Below, in pieces: positions 22,632 to 33,388 of a stretch of DNA of 64,000 nucleotides (positions within the stretch are counted from its first letter, which is position 1; every line of letters starts with the position of its first letter). The stretch spans positions 33,628,411 to 33,692,410 of the forward strand of contig NC_041004.1 in NCBI RefSeq assembly GCF_004193775.1. Reading direction: 5' to 3'. The notes below the pieces were generated by a model, which saw only the letters and a program-made list of their open reading frames with translations, had not been told where the DNA came from and ran no database searches. Origin of the DNA: Glycine soja (lineage: Eukaryota; Streptophyta; Magnoliopsida; Fabales; Fabaceae). A program made the translations under genes and the position numbers.

Positions 22632-25600
22632 TTATTTATCTAAATCACTAACATCTAAGAGGCATAATTCCCTTCTAATAGAGAATAATGTTTCTTTGGG
22701 GAGAGGTTTTGTGAAAATATCAGCAAGTTGATTCTTAGTATCAACAAACTCTAATACACAATCTCCCTTTAGAACATGATCTCTTAGAAAATGGTGCCTA
22801 ATTTCTATATGTTTAGTTCTAGAGTGTTGAACTGGATTCTTGGAGAGATTAATTGCACTTGTATTATCACACCTAATAGGTATATGGTCAAGAAGGATTC
22901 CATAATCAGAAAGTTGTTGCTTTATCCATAAGATTTGTGCACAACAACTGTCGGCATAAATATATTCTGCTTCTGCAGTGGATAAAGCAACACTATTTTG
23001 TTTCTTACTATGCCAAGAAACTATAGCAGAACCAATGAACTGACAAGTTCTGCTTGTGCTCTTTCTATCTGTTTTAGAACCGGCAAAGTCTGAATCATAA
23101 TATCCAATTAAGGTGCATGTGGAATTTCTAGGATACCATAAACCTAAGTTCATAGTGCCTACTAAATATCTTATGATTCGTTTAACAACACTAAGATGTG
23201 ATTGTTTAGGATTTGATTGAAATCTAGCACACATACACACACTAAACATTATATCAGGTCTGCTAGCAGATAAATAAAGAAGTGATCCGATCATACCTCG
23301 ATATTGTTTAACATCTATTGACTGACCGGTTTCATCTTTATCTACATAACAAGCAGTGCTCATTGGTGTAGCCATGTGCTTAGCATTTTCCATGTCGAAT
23401 TTGTGGATTAACTCTTTGCAATACTTGGATTGATTGACAAAGATACCATCCTTAGTTTGTTTAATTTGCAATCCAAGAAAGAAGTTAAGTTCTCCCATCA
23501 TTGACATTTCAAACTCACTTTGCATGTCATGGGAGAATTCCTTGCACAATAACTCATTAGTGGATCCAAAAATAATGTCATCAACATAAATTTGAACTAA
23601 TAAAATATCATGTGATTTTCTCTTTATAAAAAGAGTAGTATCTGCTTTTCCTCTAGAAAAGTCCTTTTATAAAAGGAACTTACTTAGACGCTCGTACCAA
23701 GCCCTAGGGGCTTGTTTCAAGCCATATAAAGCCTTTTTCAATTTATAGACATGATTTGGCTTATCCAATATTTCAAAACCTGGTGGTTGTTCAACATATA
23801 CTTCTTCTTGAATTAAGCCATTTAGAAAAGCACTTTTAACATCCATTTGATAAAGCTTAAAATTCATTATGGATGCATATGCTAAGAGCATTCTAATGCC
23901 TTCTAATCTAGCAACTGGAGCATATGTTTCTTCATAATCTATGCCTTCTTCTTGATTATATCCTTTTGCAACTAATCTAGCCTTATTTCTAATGATTATT
24001 CCATGTTCATCTAACTTATTTCTAAATACCCATTTTGTTCCTATGATGGGATAATTTTTAGGTTTCTCTACAAGTTCCCACACATTGTTTCTTTCAAATT
24101 GATAAAGTTCTTCTTGAATGGCAATAATCCAGTTATCATCTACTATGGTTTCTTTTATATTTTTAGGTTCAATCATAGATACAAAAGCCATATCATTGCA
24201 TAATTCTTTAAGAGAATGTGTAGTCGTTACCCCTTTTGAGATATCACCAATAATGTTGTCAAGAGGATGATCTTTTGAGGCTTTCCATTCTTTTGGAAGT
24301 TCATTATTTGATTTGGCTTCTTCTGGAGGATCTTCATTGCTTCCTTTCCCTTTTCCTTTAGAATCTTGTCCATGAATATGAATTTGTTCTAAAGATTCTG
24401 CAATATCATCTAGCATATTCTTTCTTGACAAGATAGCATTAGATTCATCAAAAGTAACATGAATGGATTCCTCAATATTCATAGTTCTTTTATTATATAT
24501 CCTATATGCTTTGCTTTGCAATGAATATCCAACAAAGATGCCTTCATCAGATTTTGCATCAAATTTTCCTAGATTATCTTTACCATTATTAAGCACAAAA
24601 CATTTGCAACCAAAAACATGTAGATGTGAAATGTTGGGTTTTCTACCATTATATAACTCATATGGGGTTTTCTTTAAAATGGGTCTTATTAAAGCCCTAT
24701 TCATGATGTAACATGCAGTATTGACGGCTTCAGCCCAAAAATATTTTGGAAGAAAAATATCTTTTAATAAAGTTCTAGCAATTTCTTCCAATGACCTATT
24801 TTTCCTCTCAACAACTCCATTTTGTTGAGGGGTTCTAGGTGTAGAAAAATGATGTTCAATACCATGTTCTTCACAAAATAATTCAAAATCTTTGTTTTCA
24901 AATTCACCCCCATGATCACTTCTAATGGATGCAATCTTAAGATTTTTCTTGTTTTGTATAACTTTAGCAAGTTTTCTAAATGCTTGGAATGCATCACTTT
25001 TATGAGTAATGAATAATGTCCAAGTATATCTAGAGAAATCATCAACTATAACAAGAGTATAGTAATTTCCTCCAAAACTCATGGTTCTAGATGGACCAAA
25101 TAAATCCATATGTAATAATTGTAAGGGTTGAGTGGTTGAAACAATATTTTTAGGTTTGAATGAGACTCTAGTTTGTTTACCCTTTTGGCATGCATCACAT
25201 AGTTTATCTTTTTCAAATTTCAATTTAGGCAAACCAACTACTAAATCTTTTGAAATTAATTTGTTTAAGTGATCCATGTTTATGTGAGCAATTCTTTTAT
25301 GCCATAACCATGGATCATCATCTTTGCTAAGAAAACAATGATTGTTATCTAGTTTTAGGCTTAAGTCTATCATGTATACATTGTTGACTCTATGTCCTAC
25401 ATGATTTATATTAATGTCATGCTTATGTTTTATAAGATATTTTTGAGAATCAAATGATACTAGATAGCCTTTGTCACATAATTGACTAACACTAAGCAGG
25501 CTGTGCTTAAGACCTTCAACAAGTAGAACATTTTCAATGGAGTTTGAAGAATTTGTACCTATTTTACCAACTCCAAGGATTCTACCTTTGTTGTTGTCAC

Positions 25601-25712
25601 CATATGTTACATGCCCACTTTTCTTGGGAGAGATATGTGTAAACTTTGATGCATCTCCAGTCATATGTTTTGAACATCCGCTATCTATGTACCACTCTTT
25701 CCTCAAAGACAC
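22632..25712 (-). pseudogene. Sirevirus pol: protease, integrase, reverse transcriptase, RNase H
   Basis: A 681-codon frame starts with the protease motif [15 protein letters not shown], then the integrase zinc region ([30 protein letters not shown]) and integrase core ([36 protein letters not shown]). Reverse transcriptase follows with [20 protein letters not shown] and [18 protein letters not shown]. One TAA at 23667 interrupts reverse transcriptase. The same phase continues through the catalytic box YVDDIIFG (near 23590) into RNase H (YDSDFAGSKTDRKSTSRTCQ, LSTAEAEYI, LADIFTKPLP), ending at 22632. Apart from that stop the region looks nearly complete. Gag lies upstream in another phase. Confidence 0.92.
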
Positions 25713-25720
25713 CTACATAA

Positions 25721-27453
25721 TCAAGTTTTTGAGTTAGGTACCCAAACTTTATTGGGTCCTTGTGTGTTAGTGTAAACTGAAGATCCTTTTGGGACCCATA
25801 TCATTTTAATGTTGTTGTAGTTTTTCTTAAAGTAGCAAGTAGATATGCCATGCCCTTTTCTTCCACAGTAAAAACAAGTGATAGAACTAGAATTATATTT
25901 TTGTGTGGAAGTAGAGAAGTTTTTATGAAATTTTTGTTGTTTTTCAGATTTATATCCTATTCCAGCCTTATTGGAGACACATCTTTGTTTTCCTAATATG
26001 ACATCTAAATTATTTTTACTATAAGAAAATTTTACAAGTGAGTTTTTCAATTCTTTAATTTCTTTTTCATATTTTTCACAACAACTACAAGAATCAGATA
26101 TTTTCTTGTCAGAAATAATAGAGATATGAACTTTTTCATTTGATTTAGAAATTGAGACTTCATTTCTAAGATGATCTAATTCTTTATTTAATTTTGAAAT
26201 TTCATTTTCTAAATCTGAAATTGTCTTCTTAGAAGATGAAACTAACTTTGCAAGTTTAATTGACTCTTTATGCAAATCAGCAAATGCATCTTGTAATTCA
26301 TCAAAAGAAATGGATAAGTTATTTGAAGATGTTACCTCTTCATCACTTTCATAACTTTTAGCCATTAGGCAGAGGTTTATCTCTTCATTTTCTGAATCTT
26401 CAGAAGATTCCATATCATTTTCATCCCATGTGATGTATGCTTTCTTCAATTTCTTTTCACTAAAATTTTTCTTTTCAGACTTCTCCATCTTTTTCTTGAA
26501 GATAGGACAATCAACCCTCAGATGTCCAGGTTGATTGCACTCAAAGCACTTTGGAGTAGAGGATGAAGTTTCTGTCCTTCTTTTAGATTTAAAATTGGGT
26601 CGCCTTTGATTTCCTCTTACTTTAAGAAACTTGTTGAACCTTTTTACAAAAAGGCTAAGATCATCATCTTCATCTAAATCAATTTCCTTATCACTTTCTT
26701 CTTGGATTGAAGATGAGGCTTTAAGAGCAATTCCCTTCTTTTTCTTGTCATTTTCTTCATGTTGACTTAATCTCAATAATTCCATTTCGTGTTCCTATAA
26801 CTTTCCAAATAGAGTAGCAAGAGTCATGTTAGATAAATCTCTTGATTCAGTAATGGCTGTTACTTTAGGTTGCCATTCTCTGCTTAAACATCTTAACACT
26901 TTGTTTATGAGATCTTCATTTTGAAACTCTTTCCCTAAGGCTGCAAGATGATTTACAATATGTGTAAACCTCTTTTGCATGTCTTGAATGCTTTCATTTG
27001 CATTCATCATAAATAATTCATACTCATGAGTTAATGTGTTTATCCTAGATCTTTTAACATCCGTTGTTCCTTCATGTGTTAATTGTAGAGTGTCCCACAT
27101 TTCCTTAGCACTCTTACAATTTGAAACCCTGAAATATTCATCCATTCCCAGGGCAGATGTAATTATGTTTTTGGCTTTTAAATTGTATTGTACTCGTCTT
27201 CTATCCTTTTCAGACCATCTATCTCTAGGTTTTCTATTGTTATGCTTTCACTTGATGTGCTTCCATCTATTGTAATTCTTTCTACTGTGGTGGGTATATA
27301 AGGCCCTATTTCTATGGCTTCCCAAATATTTAAGTCTATTGCCTCAATAAAAATTTGCATTCGGGTTTTCCAGTAGTGGTAACCCTCTCCATTAAAAATT
27401 GGAGGTCTATTGATTGAATTTCCTTCTGGAAATAAGAAGTTTGCTGAGGCCAT
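25721..27453 (-). pseudogene. Sirevirus gag remnant
   Basis: Three frames make up gag. The N-terminal part, 27453-27178 (RPPIFNGEGYHYWKTRMQIF), is out of phase with the next, so a frameshift lies near 27160. The second, 27145-26795 (EMWDTLQLTHEGTTDVKRSR), is separated from the third by one TAG. The third, 26785-25721, has two CCHC zinc knuckles (CFECNQPGHLRVDCPIF and CFYCGRKGHGISTCYF) and a long charged, coiled-coil-like spacer (SDLENEISKLNKELDHLRNE). An extended gag with such a spacer is usual in Sireviruses. Confidence 0.88.
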
Positions 27454-27496
27454 TTTTCTTGAAGCTTCTAAACTTTATACAAGAATGAATACCACT

Positions 27497-28560
27497 TGTT
27501 AGACAAGTGGCCTCAGATATCTTAAAAAGGGGGGTTGAATTAAGACATTACAAACTATTTCCCCAATTAAAATTCTATTTCACTTTCTATTCAAGTTACA
27601 AATTCCCTTAACAATGAACTTCTTAAATAATGATTCAAATAGAACAATCTGAATATAAATATAAAACAATAATAAATAAAAGAGTTTAAGGGAAGAGAAA
27701 GTGCAAACTCGGATTCATACTGGTTCGGCCACACCCTTGTGCCTACGTTCAGTCCCCAAGCAACCCGCTTGAGAGTTCCACTATCTTGTAAAATCCTTTT
27801 ACAAGTTCTGAACACACAAGGACAATCCTTCCTTTGTGTTCAGATTTCTTTTACAACAAGAGACCCTCGGTCTCTTAATCCCTTAGAGAATTAGAAAGAA
27901 GAGAAGAATGAATCTCTCTTGAAAGAGATAGATTTTACAATCTGAGCACTCAAATGATTCCTTATTGAATTGCAAGTGTATTGGCCAAGGAATTCTTAAG
28001 AGGATAAAATGATTTTGCTCTTTGAAAGAATAAACACTTGTTCTGAAAAACTCTAAGCAAATTCGTGTTCTAAGTCACATATATATAGACCTTTGGTGGT
28101 CATGTAAAACCATTTGAGAAGATGTGACTCTTAGAAATAATTTTCTGAAAATCTTCTTTGGTAATCGATTACAGGATTTGTGTAATCGATTACAGCTTTT
28201 AAAATTTGAATGAAAATGTTCATTAACTGCTGGTAATCGATTACCAATATTGTGTAATCGATTACACAGTCTAAAATTTGAATTCAAAATATTTAGTAGC
28301 TGTTGTAAATCATTTTTGGCCATTGGTAATCGATTACCAGAATAAATCTCTTGAAAAACACTTTTTAACTTAAATTACTTGGCCAAACCTTTTGCTATAT
28401 CAATTAGGAATTCCCTTCCTAAAATACTAGTGATCATCTTGATGTTGTGGCTTGTATTCTTGAATCATTGTCTTGAATTTAAACTTGAAAGGCGCATTTA
28501 CATCATTTGCATCAAATCATCATGATCATCATCAAAACACCAAAGTCATTTACTTCTACA
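27497..28560 (-). repeat. 5' LTR of the Sirevirus (right copy)
   Basis: From TGTTAGACAAGTGGCCTCAG to TTTACTTCTACA. Adjacent on the element's inner side is GTGGTATTCATTC, a degenerate primer-binding site. One palindromic repeat block present in the left LTR is missing here (near 28325), consistent with recombination between repeats. Confidence 0.92.
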
Positions 28561-28607
28561 GTTTCTTGTGACGGTTGATGTTGAGTTAAATGAACCAAGT
28601 GGGAGAA

Positions 28608-29042
28608 TGTTGGAAGCCCACATTCACGTTGCATGTGCTTCCTTTTTTTTTTATTATTTTGGAAAATTTTATTATTTTTGAATCTGGTCCATTTTTCATT
28701 CACAAATCACATTCTCATCCTTTATCTCACGTACTGATAACTTCTATCTCACGTTTTGATAACAAGTTGAGCTCTGTGATGGATAGACTCTATAAATAGG
28801 ATTGAGTGCTCTCAGTTTTGTATCACCAAACCCACTTCTCTATTCAGAAAAAATACACCATCTATTCAGAGCGAGTAAGGGTCTGAAAGAACAAAACTGC
28901 CTTTCAGGTTCGTGTATGCGCCACTTCGCGTTCGATTTGCAATGGCTGGAGGTACGCTCGTAATATTTAATTTCCGCTGTTTGATCTGAATATGCCATTT
29001 AAATTGATTTGCATGTTTAGATCAATATATGTATATTTTACA
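28608..29042 (+). repeat. 3' LTR of copia-2
   Basis: Starts TGTTGGAAGCCCAC after the purine tract and ends GTATATTTTACA. It lacks about 48 bp present in the 5' LTR near 13515-13560. TAATG follows at 29043-29047. Confidence 0.92.
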
Positions 29043-29076
29043 TAATGTTCTTTAGTTTGTTCTAATTTCTCAGCAG

Positions 29077-29203
29077 GCTATTATATAGAAGCAACCAGCG
29101 AGGGTTCCTGGAACTGGATTTGGTCCTCAAAAAATGGGTTGACGACAACATTCACTCCTTGGATGAAATTTTGATTAAGGCCCTCGTTCATGTTTTCGAC
29201 ATG
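29077..29203 (+). pseudogene. SDHAF2: captured SDHAF2 exon 3
   Basis: After a CAGCAG acceptor the frame reads LLYRSNQRGFLELDLVLKKW, then IKALVHVFDM, and ends at a GTAATT donor. RGFLELDL is the signature core of the SDH5/SDHAF2 family. It continues the exons at 13109-13325 across the copia-2 insertion. The following exon of the normal gene was not found, and DNA from a different gene follows, so capture ended in this intron. One substituted stretch (DEILIKAL) suggests drift. Confidence 0.88.
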
Positions 29204-29521
29204 GTAATTTATTCATATTATCATGAATTTTTGCGTTGATTTAGGTTCGTATTAATCAAGAAAAGTTAAAAATGCTTTAATTGCTCCTTCTGGACTATTT
29301 TATGGTATTTAGGAACTTGAATGCCTCTATCTATCCTGAATGTTGGGTTTTTTTATACTATCTTCCTATTGTGCTAATCAAAATTCTCATTAAAAGGTTT
29401 TTATGAAAAAATTATGAATCAAAATGTTGACTGACAAATATTTAAAATGGACTTTACTATGTACTTTATATTGGGTTGGAAGGTAAAAGTAAATCTCATT
29501 ACTGTTCCATATATGTTGTAG

Positions 29522-30190
29522 GGATTTGTCATTTAATAATCTCAGTGGTCCCACTCCAAAATTTTTAGCAAAAGGTTATGGGTGAGTTTTTCAATGGTAT
29601 ATGATTTTTCCCTAAACTTTCCTATGTGAATTCTAATATGTGCGTTCAGAAAATGACACTTTCTCTTTAAATTTATAGTGGAAATTAGGATATTAGATAA
29701 CTATATATGTGCTAGTGCTGAAACCATTTCTAGGAAACCTGTAGCAGGATACAACTAGAGCGCATTTCTTGGAAACCCACAGATGCTACTTGTTTACTAA
29801 AAACAAATCTAACAATTTCAAGTAAGTTGTGATATATGAAGCAGAAAATTTATGCCTTAGCTCTAGATTCTTGAGGAGACTGGTTATTGCCTTGTTAGAA
29901 ATAAGTAGTAGTATAAGTTTTATTGTTTTTTTTTGTTCTTTTAATATTTAAATTTTTGTTGCATGCATCAATCTTGTTTCTTGCATTGCTTGACATTTTA
30001 CTTCTTTGGTGATAGTATTTCAGGAAACAATTTCCTCTGCACCTCTTCCTCACAAATTTGTATGGACTTTTCAAAACCATTGAATGGTAGTGTACATTTA
30101 ACCTCTATCTATTAAATTAAAACCCCAATAATCATATGGGCTTTTCAAAACCAGTAAATGGTAGTGTACATTTAACCTCTATCTGTTACA
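29522..30190 (+). pseudogene. captured LRR receptor-like kinase exons (LRR end and hinge)
   Basis: Exon 29522-29581 reads DLSFNNLSGPTPKFLAKGY between a TTGTAG acceptor and GTGAGT donor. This is the last leucine-rich repeat of plant LRR-II/NIK or At5g45780-type receptor kinases. A second piece after TTTCAG at 30024 reads GNNFLCTSSSQIC, the cysteine-pair hinge that follows the LRRs. No transmembrane or kinase domain is present. About 55 bp at 30060-30115 (TTTTCAAAACCA to ACCTCTATCT) is repeated at 30133-30190, a local tandem duplication within the fragment. Confidence 0.78.
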
Positions 30191-31168
30191 ACATGGATGA
30201 GGATTTGCGACCAAGCTTTGAAAATATTTTATTCCAATATTCCCTTTCAATTTGTAGAAATTTATCTTAAATGATTCATGAAGGTTTTGGTAAGAATAAG
30301 GATAATAAAGCAATCCATAATTTATTGTGTCCTCTGGTATATATTTATGGAGTAGAATGCCAGCTTATTCAAGGCTATCTTTTTCCCCTTCACCAGGTAT
30401 GGATAATTTTTTCACCTTTGATTCTCACATTTATTCTATTCATGTTAGCTTCAGTGAGTTTTAATTTCTGATTTGTTGCAAGACTGGACAACTTTCTTAC
30501 TGTTTTGAGTCTCTATCTCTCTGTGTACTTTCCCTACCCTCAGTCCCCTATCTGGTTTTGTGTGGTTAAGTTAGGCTCAATATCTTAAAATGATATTAGA
30601 GCCTATCTTAGATCAATTGTTAGGCCATCATCAACTGGATATCAGACTTAAATCGAGTTAATAAAGTTTGGATGCATATTATAGTAATAGGGGATATTTG
30701 GACTGAAGAAGCTTCCAATAACATCTGCCTTAACTCTGTCTTTGCCTATTCTCATGGGTTATGTCTTCTTATGGGCTATGGCTTCACTTGTAACTAACCA
30801 TGTAGAGTTTAGCAAATGGTTTGTGATGCTAGCTAGGCAATGTTACCTTCAGCTTCTAACTTGTTTCACTTTATATTTGATTATCCTCTGTGTTGCATGT
30901 CCTCTTGATATCCGCATGAATTCCAACCCTTTTGCAAGTGTATTCTCAGTAGCTAAATAAATATCATATCTATAGTAATAAATACTACAAAAAAATATTA
31001 TAATAATTGAGAATAGAAATCTGTAACCACAAAAACTAGTACACTTTTCTCATTATTGCTCCTTCATTTGTATCTCTCAAAGTTATAAAATTAATGATTG
31101 GGTATTTGTTCATATTGTCCATGAACAAATATTGTTCTCATACTGCATTAAAATGCATGCTCATACAG

Positions 31169-31231
31169 AGTTCAAAGAATAGAAGAGTTTACAAAGCAAC
31201 TTGAGGCAGGGGATCTGAAACTTCGGCCAAG
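31169..31231 (+). pseudogene. captured exon, probable ABC1 (aarF-like) kinase
   Basis: A 63-bp exon-like piece between ATACAG and GTAAGT reads VQRIEEFTKQLEAGDLKLR. This resembles the C-terminal segment of plastid ABC1/aarF atypical kinases, where an EFTKQLE-type helix precedes a conserved LKLRVR stretch. It is too short for a firm call. Confidence 0.4.
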
Positions 31232-31396
31232 GTAAGTTCATAATCTGTTTCTGGCTGTGTTTGCTGCAAAAGTTAGCTTTTTCTTTTCCACCAAGGTAAG
31301 TTCAAACAGTGGCTTCTTTGTTTAGCATTTTTGGTTATGGTGTTCACTGGGTTTTGGGGTTCTTAACTGAAGTGTAGAATATGGATTGGATGGCAG

Positions 31397-31491
31397 GTTT
31401 ATGTAGTGTACATGGGAAGCAAAAGTGGGGAAATCCCAGATGATAACCTGAAGGAAAATCATCAAATTCTTGCTTCTGTTCATAGTGGATG
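31397..31491 (+). pseudogene. captured subtilase exon (inhibitor I9 propeptide)
   Basis: After a GGCAG acceptor the frame reads VYVVYMGSKSGEIPDDNLKE and continues NHQILASVHSG before a G|GTCAGA donor. YVVYMG is the start of the I9 propeptide of plant subtilisin-like serine proteases, secreted enzymes of the apoplast. A later exon of probably the same gene is at 32246-32340. The intermediate catalytic exons are absent. Confidence 0.85.
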
Positions 31492-31564
31492 GTCAGAGTT
31501 ATGATCACTTTTTCTTTTCTTGGCAAATTCTGCAAGTCTTTTCCCTTGTTTTAAATGAGTGATT

Positions 31565-31584
31565 CCCCCCCCCCCCCCCCCCCC
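31565..31584. repeat. 20-bp poly-C tract
   Basis: An uninterrupted run of C. It lies between the two captured subtilase exons and may be length-variable. Confidence 0.9.
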
Positions 31585-32245
31585 GCATTGTAATGTTTTG
31601 ACAGCATTGAACAAGCCCAAACTTCTCATATTTATACCTACAAACATGGTTTCAGAGGCTTTGCAGCCAAATGGCATTACTATGGTAGTCAATAACATTG
31701 GAAATTGGACTTCAAATGGCATTACTATGGTAGTCAAATTCTTACTACTAGTGTACTTCATTTATTACTTTAGTGTTACATTTTGATTTTATTTGAGTCA
31801 ACATATAAATTTTTATTAGCTTTGAGTTGTTACATTCAACAAAAACACCGAATTTTCAATTTTTAACCTGCCGCTTGAGGTTAAAAATATATTATTTTTG
31901 TAATTTTTAGAAGTTAAAGTGAATCAAATTTAAGGAAAACACTAACAAGTACTCTTAGAACACTTATAAGAAGGAATAAAAATTAGAAAGTTTTTATAGA
32001 AAAGTGTTACCAATGTACTTCCACCATAATATCCAATGACCATGGATTTAGTTAAAAAAAATCTATTAATTTCTTAACTGATGTTCTTAAGACACTAGTT
32101 AGTAGGATCCAAAATTTAAATAAGAACTAATTTTAGAAGGACATATTTTCATGAATAAAAAAACATTTAAGCCTTTTTTTTTTGTTTAAAGGTAGCATTT
32201 TGGCACACTATGAGGACCCTGATTAGTTTTCCATGATTGAAACAG

Positions 32246-32340
32246 GGTGAAAGTCTCAATCTCTTTGAAGTGAATGCCTCCACAAGGATAATTTCTGCTT
32301 CTACAGCCAATGGAGGATACTTCACTCCTTGTCAATCCAG
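32246..32340 (+). pseudogene. captured subtilase exon (PA-domain region)
   Basis: Between AAACAG and GTGAAG the frame reads GESLNLFEVNASTRIISAST and then ANGGYFTPCQS. This matches the region between the catalytic His and the protease-associated domain of plant subtilases. It fits the same source gene as the exon at 31397. CACTA-C is inserted 18 bp beyond the donor. Confidence 0.8.
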
Positions 32341-32369
32341 GTGAAGCAAGGTACTTAACACTATTAGAA

Positions 32370-33140
32370 AATATGCTTTCTACATCGGTTATTTATGACT
32401 TTCAACATCGATTTTTCAACCGATGTTGAAAGTACCGACGTTGATAATATTATCGTTAACATCGGTTTTTCAAAAACCGATGTTAAAGTAAAATTACCAA
32501 CATCGGTTATATAAATAACCGATGTTGCTAATATGAATTACACCCAGAAAATGTATATTAATATTGAAAGTTAACATCGGTTTTTACAAAAAACCGATGT
32601 TAACGAATGTGTTACTGTTGACAGTTAACATCGGTTTTTTACAGAAAACCGATGTTAACGTTCGTTAACATCGGTTTTTATAAAAAACCGATGTTAACGA
32701 ATGTGTTACTGTTGACAGTTAACATCGGTTTTTATAAAAAACCGATGTTAACGAATGTGTTACTATTCACAGTTAACATCGGTTTTTATAAAAAAACCGA
32801 TGTTAACGAATGTGTTACTACTATTCACAGTTAACATCGGTTTTTATGAAAACCGATGTTAACGTGGGTTAACATCGGTTTTTTCAAAAAACTGATGTTA
32901 ACGGATGTGTTACTATTGATAGTTAACATCGGTTTTTTCAAAAAACCGATGTTAACCCACGTTAACATCGGTTTTTATAAAAAACCGATGTTAACGAATG
33001 TGTTATTATTGAATTTTAACATCGGTTTTTTACAGAAAACCGATGTTAACGAATGTGTTATTGTTGACAGTTAACATCGGTTTTTTTAAAAAACCGATGT
33101 TAACGAATGTGTTACTATTCACAGTTAACATCGGTGTTGT
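32370..33140. repeat. left subterminal hairpin array of CACTA-C
   Basis: About thirteen inverted-repeat units of the type TTAACATCGGTTTTT then AAAAACCGATGTTAA, separated by short spacers such as CGAATGTGTTACTATTCACA. Each unit is a near-perfect palindrome with 2-6 bases at the centre. ORFs read from it are artefacts of the repeat. Confidence 0.95.
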
Positions 33141-33388
33141 TTTCAGGAATTTTTTTTATATAATGTCTTTGTTTTTACAAAAAACCAAAATTTAACCTGT
33201 AAATTTAAAATCAGACCACACAGCACACAACATATATCATTTGCATTCAGTTTTCAAATAGATTTTAGCAAAAAACTAGCTATCAACAAAGGTTGTTCAA
33301 TGTTAAGATGAAACAACAATTGTAAAAAATATAATGCAAAGTACGTAAACTAATTTATTAACCTAAAGTTACATAGTTGCCTAACATC

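Larger units (their letters stand above)
19351..28560 (-). mobile_element. SIRE1-like Sirevirus (Ty1/copia with envelope-like ORF)
   Basis: A 9.2-kb element flanked by GTTTC (19346-19350 and 28561-28565), with two LTRs of about 1.06-1.09 kb. All coding parts are on the minus strand, in the order gag, protease, integrase, reverse transcriptase, RNase H and then an extra ORF before the 3' LTR. That extra ORF, the long LTRs and the size match Sireviruses such as soybean SIRE1. The purine tract, as its complement ATCTCCCCCTTTTTGATG, follows the left LTR at 20440. Gag, reverse transcriptase and the envelope-like ORF each have one in-frame stop, and gag has a frameshift. LTRs differ by roughly 25 substitutions by eye (about 2%). 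Confidence 0.93.
13422..29042 (+). mobile_element. Ty1/copia LTR retrotransposon copia-2, split by a nested Sirevirus
   Basis: Flanked by TAATG duplications (13417-13421 and 29043-29047). The 5' LTR is followed by a canonical initiator-tRNA-Met type primer site TGGTATCAGAGC at 13907-13918. The 3' LTR is preceded by purine tract AAGTGGGAGAA. The Sirevirus at 19351-28560 is inserted between the end of RNase H and the purine tract. Removing it gives a native length of about 6.4 kb. LTRs differ by roughly two dozen substitutions plus a roughly 48-bp indel by eye, more than the inner element's LTRs, as the nesting order demands. Lineage is probably Tork-like (inferred). Confidence 0.93.

Noticed and set aside
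31756..31775. TTACTACTAGTG as a possible right end for CACTA-A
   Set aside because: The terminal sequence does not match the left end, no subterminal array is nearby, and captured subtilase exons lie on both sides. The end at 43924 is supported by the CER1-like exon continuity.
32652..33074. Open frames translating to repeats of NIGFYKKPMLTNVLL
   Set aside because: They are translations of the subterminal hairpin array. The same applies to 39433-39648.
32370..33140. Regular palindromic repeats with similar-length spacers, resembling a CRISPR array
   Set aside because: The spacers are themselves near-identical, the repeats are palindromic throughout, and the array lies at a CACTA terminus in plant DNA.
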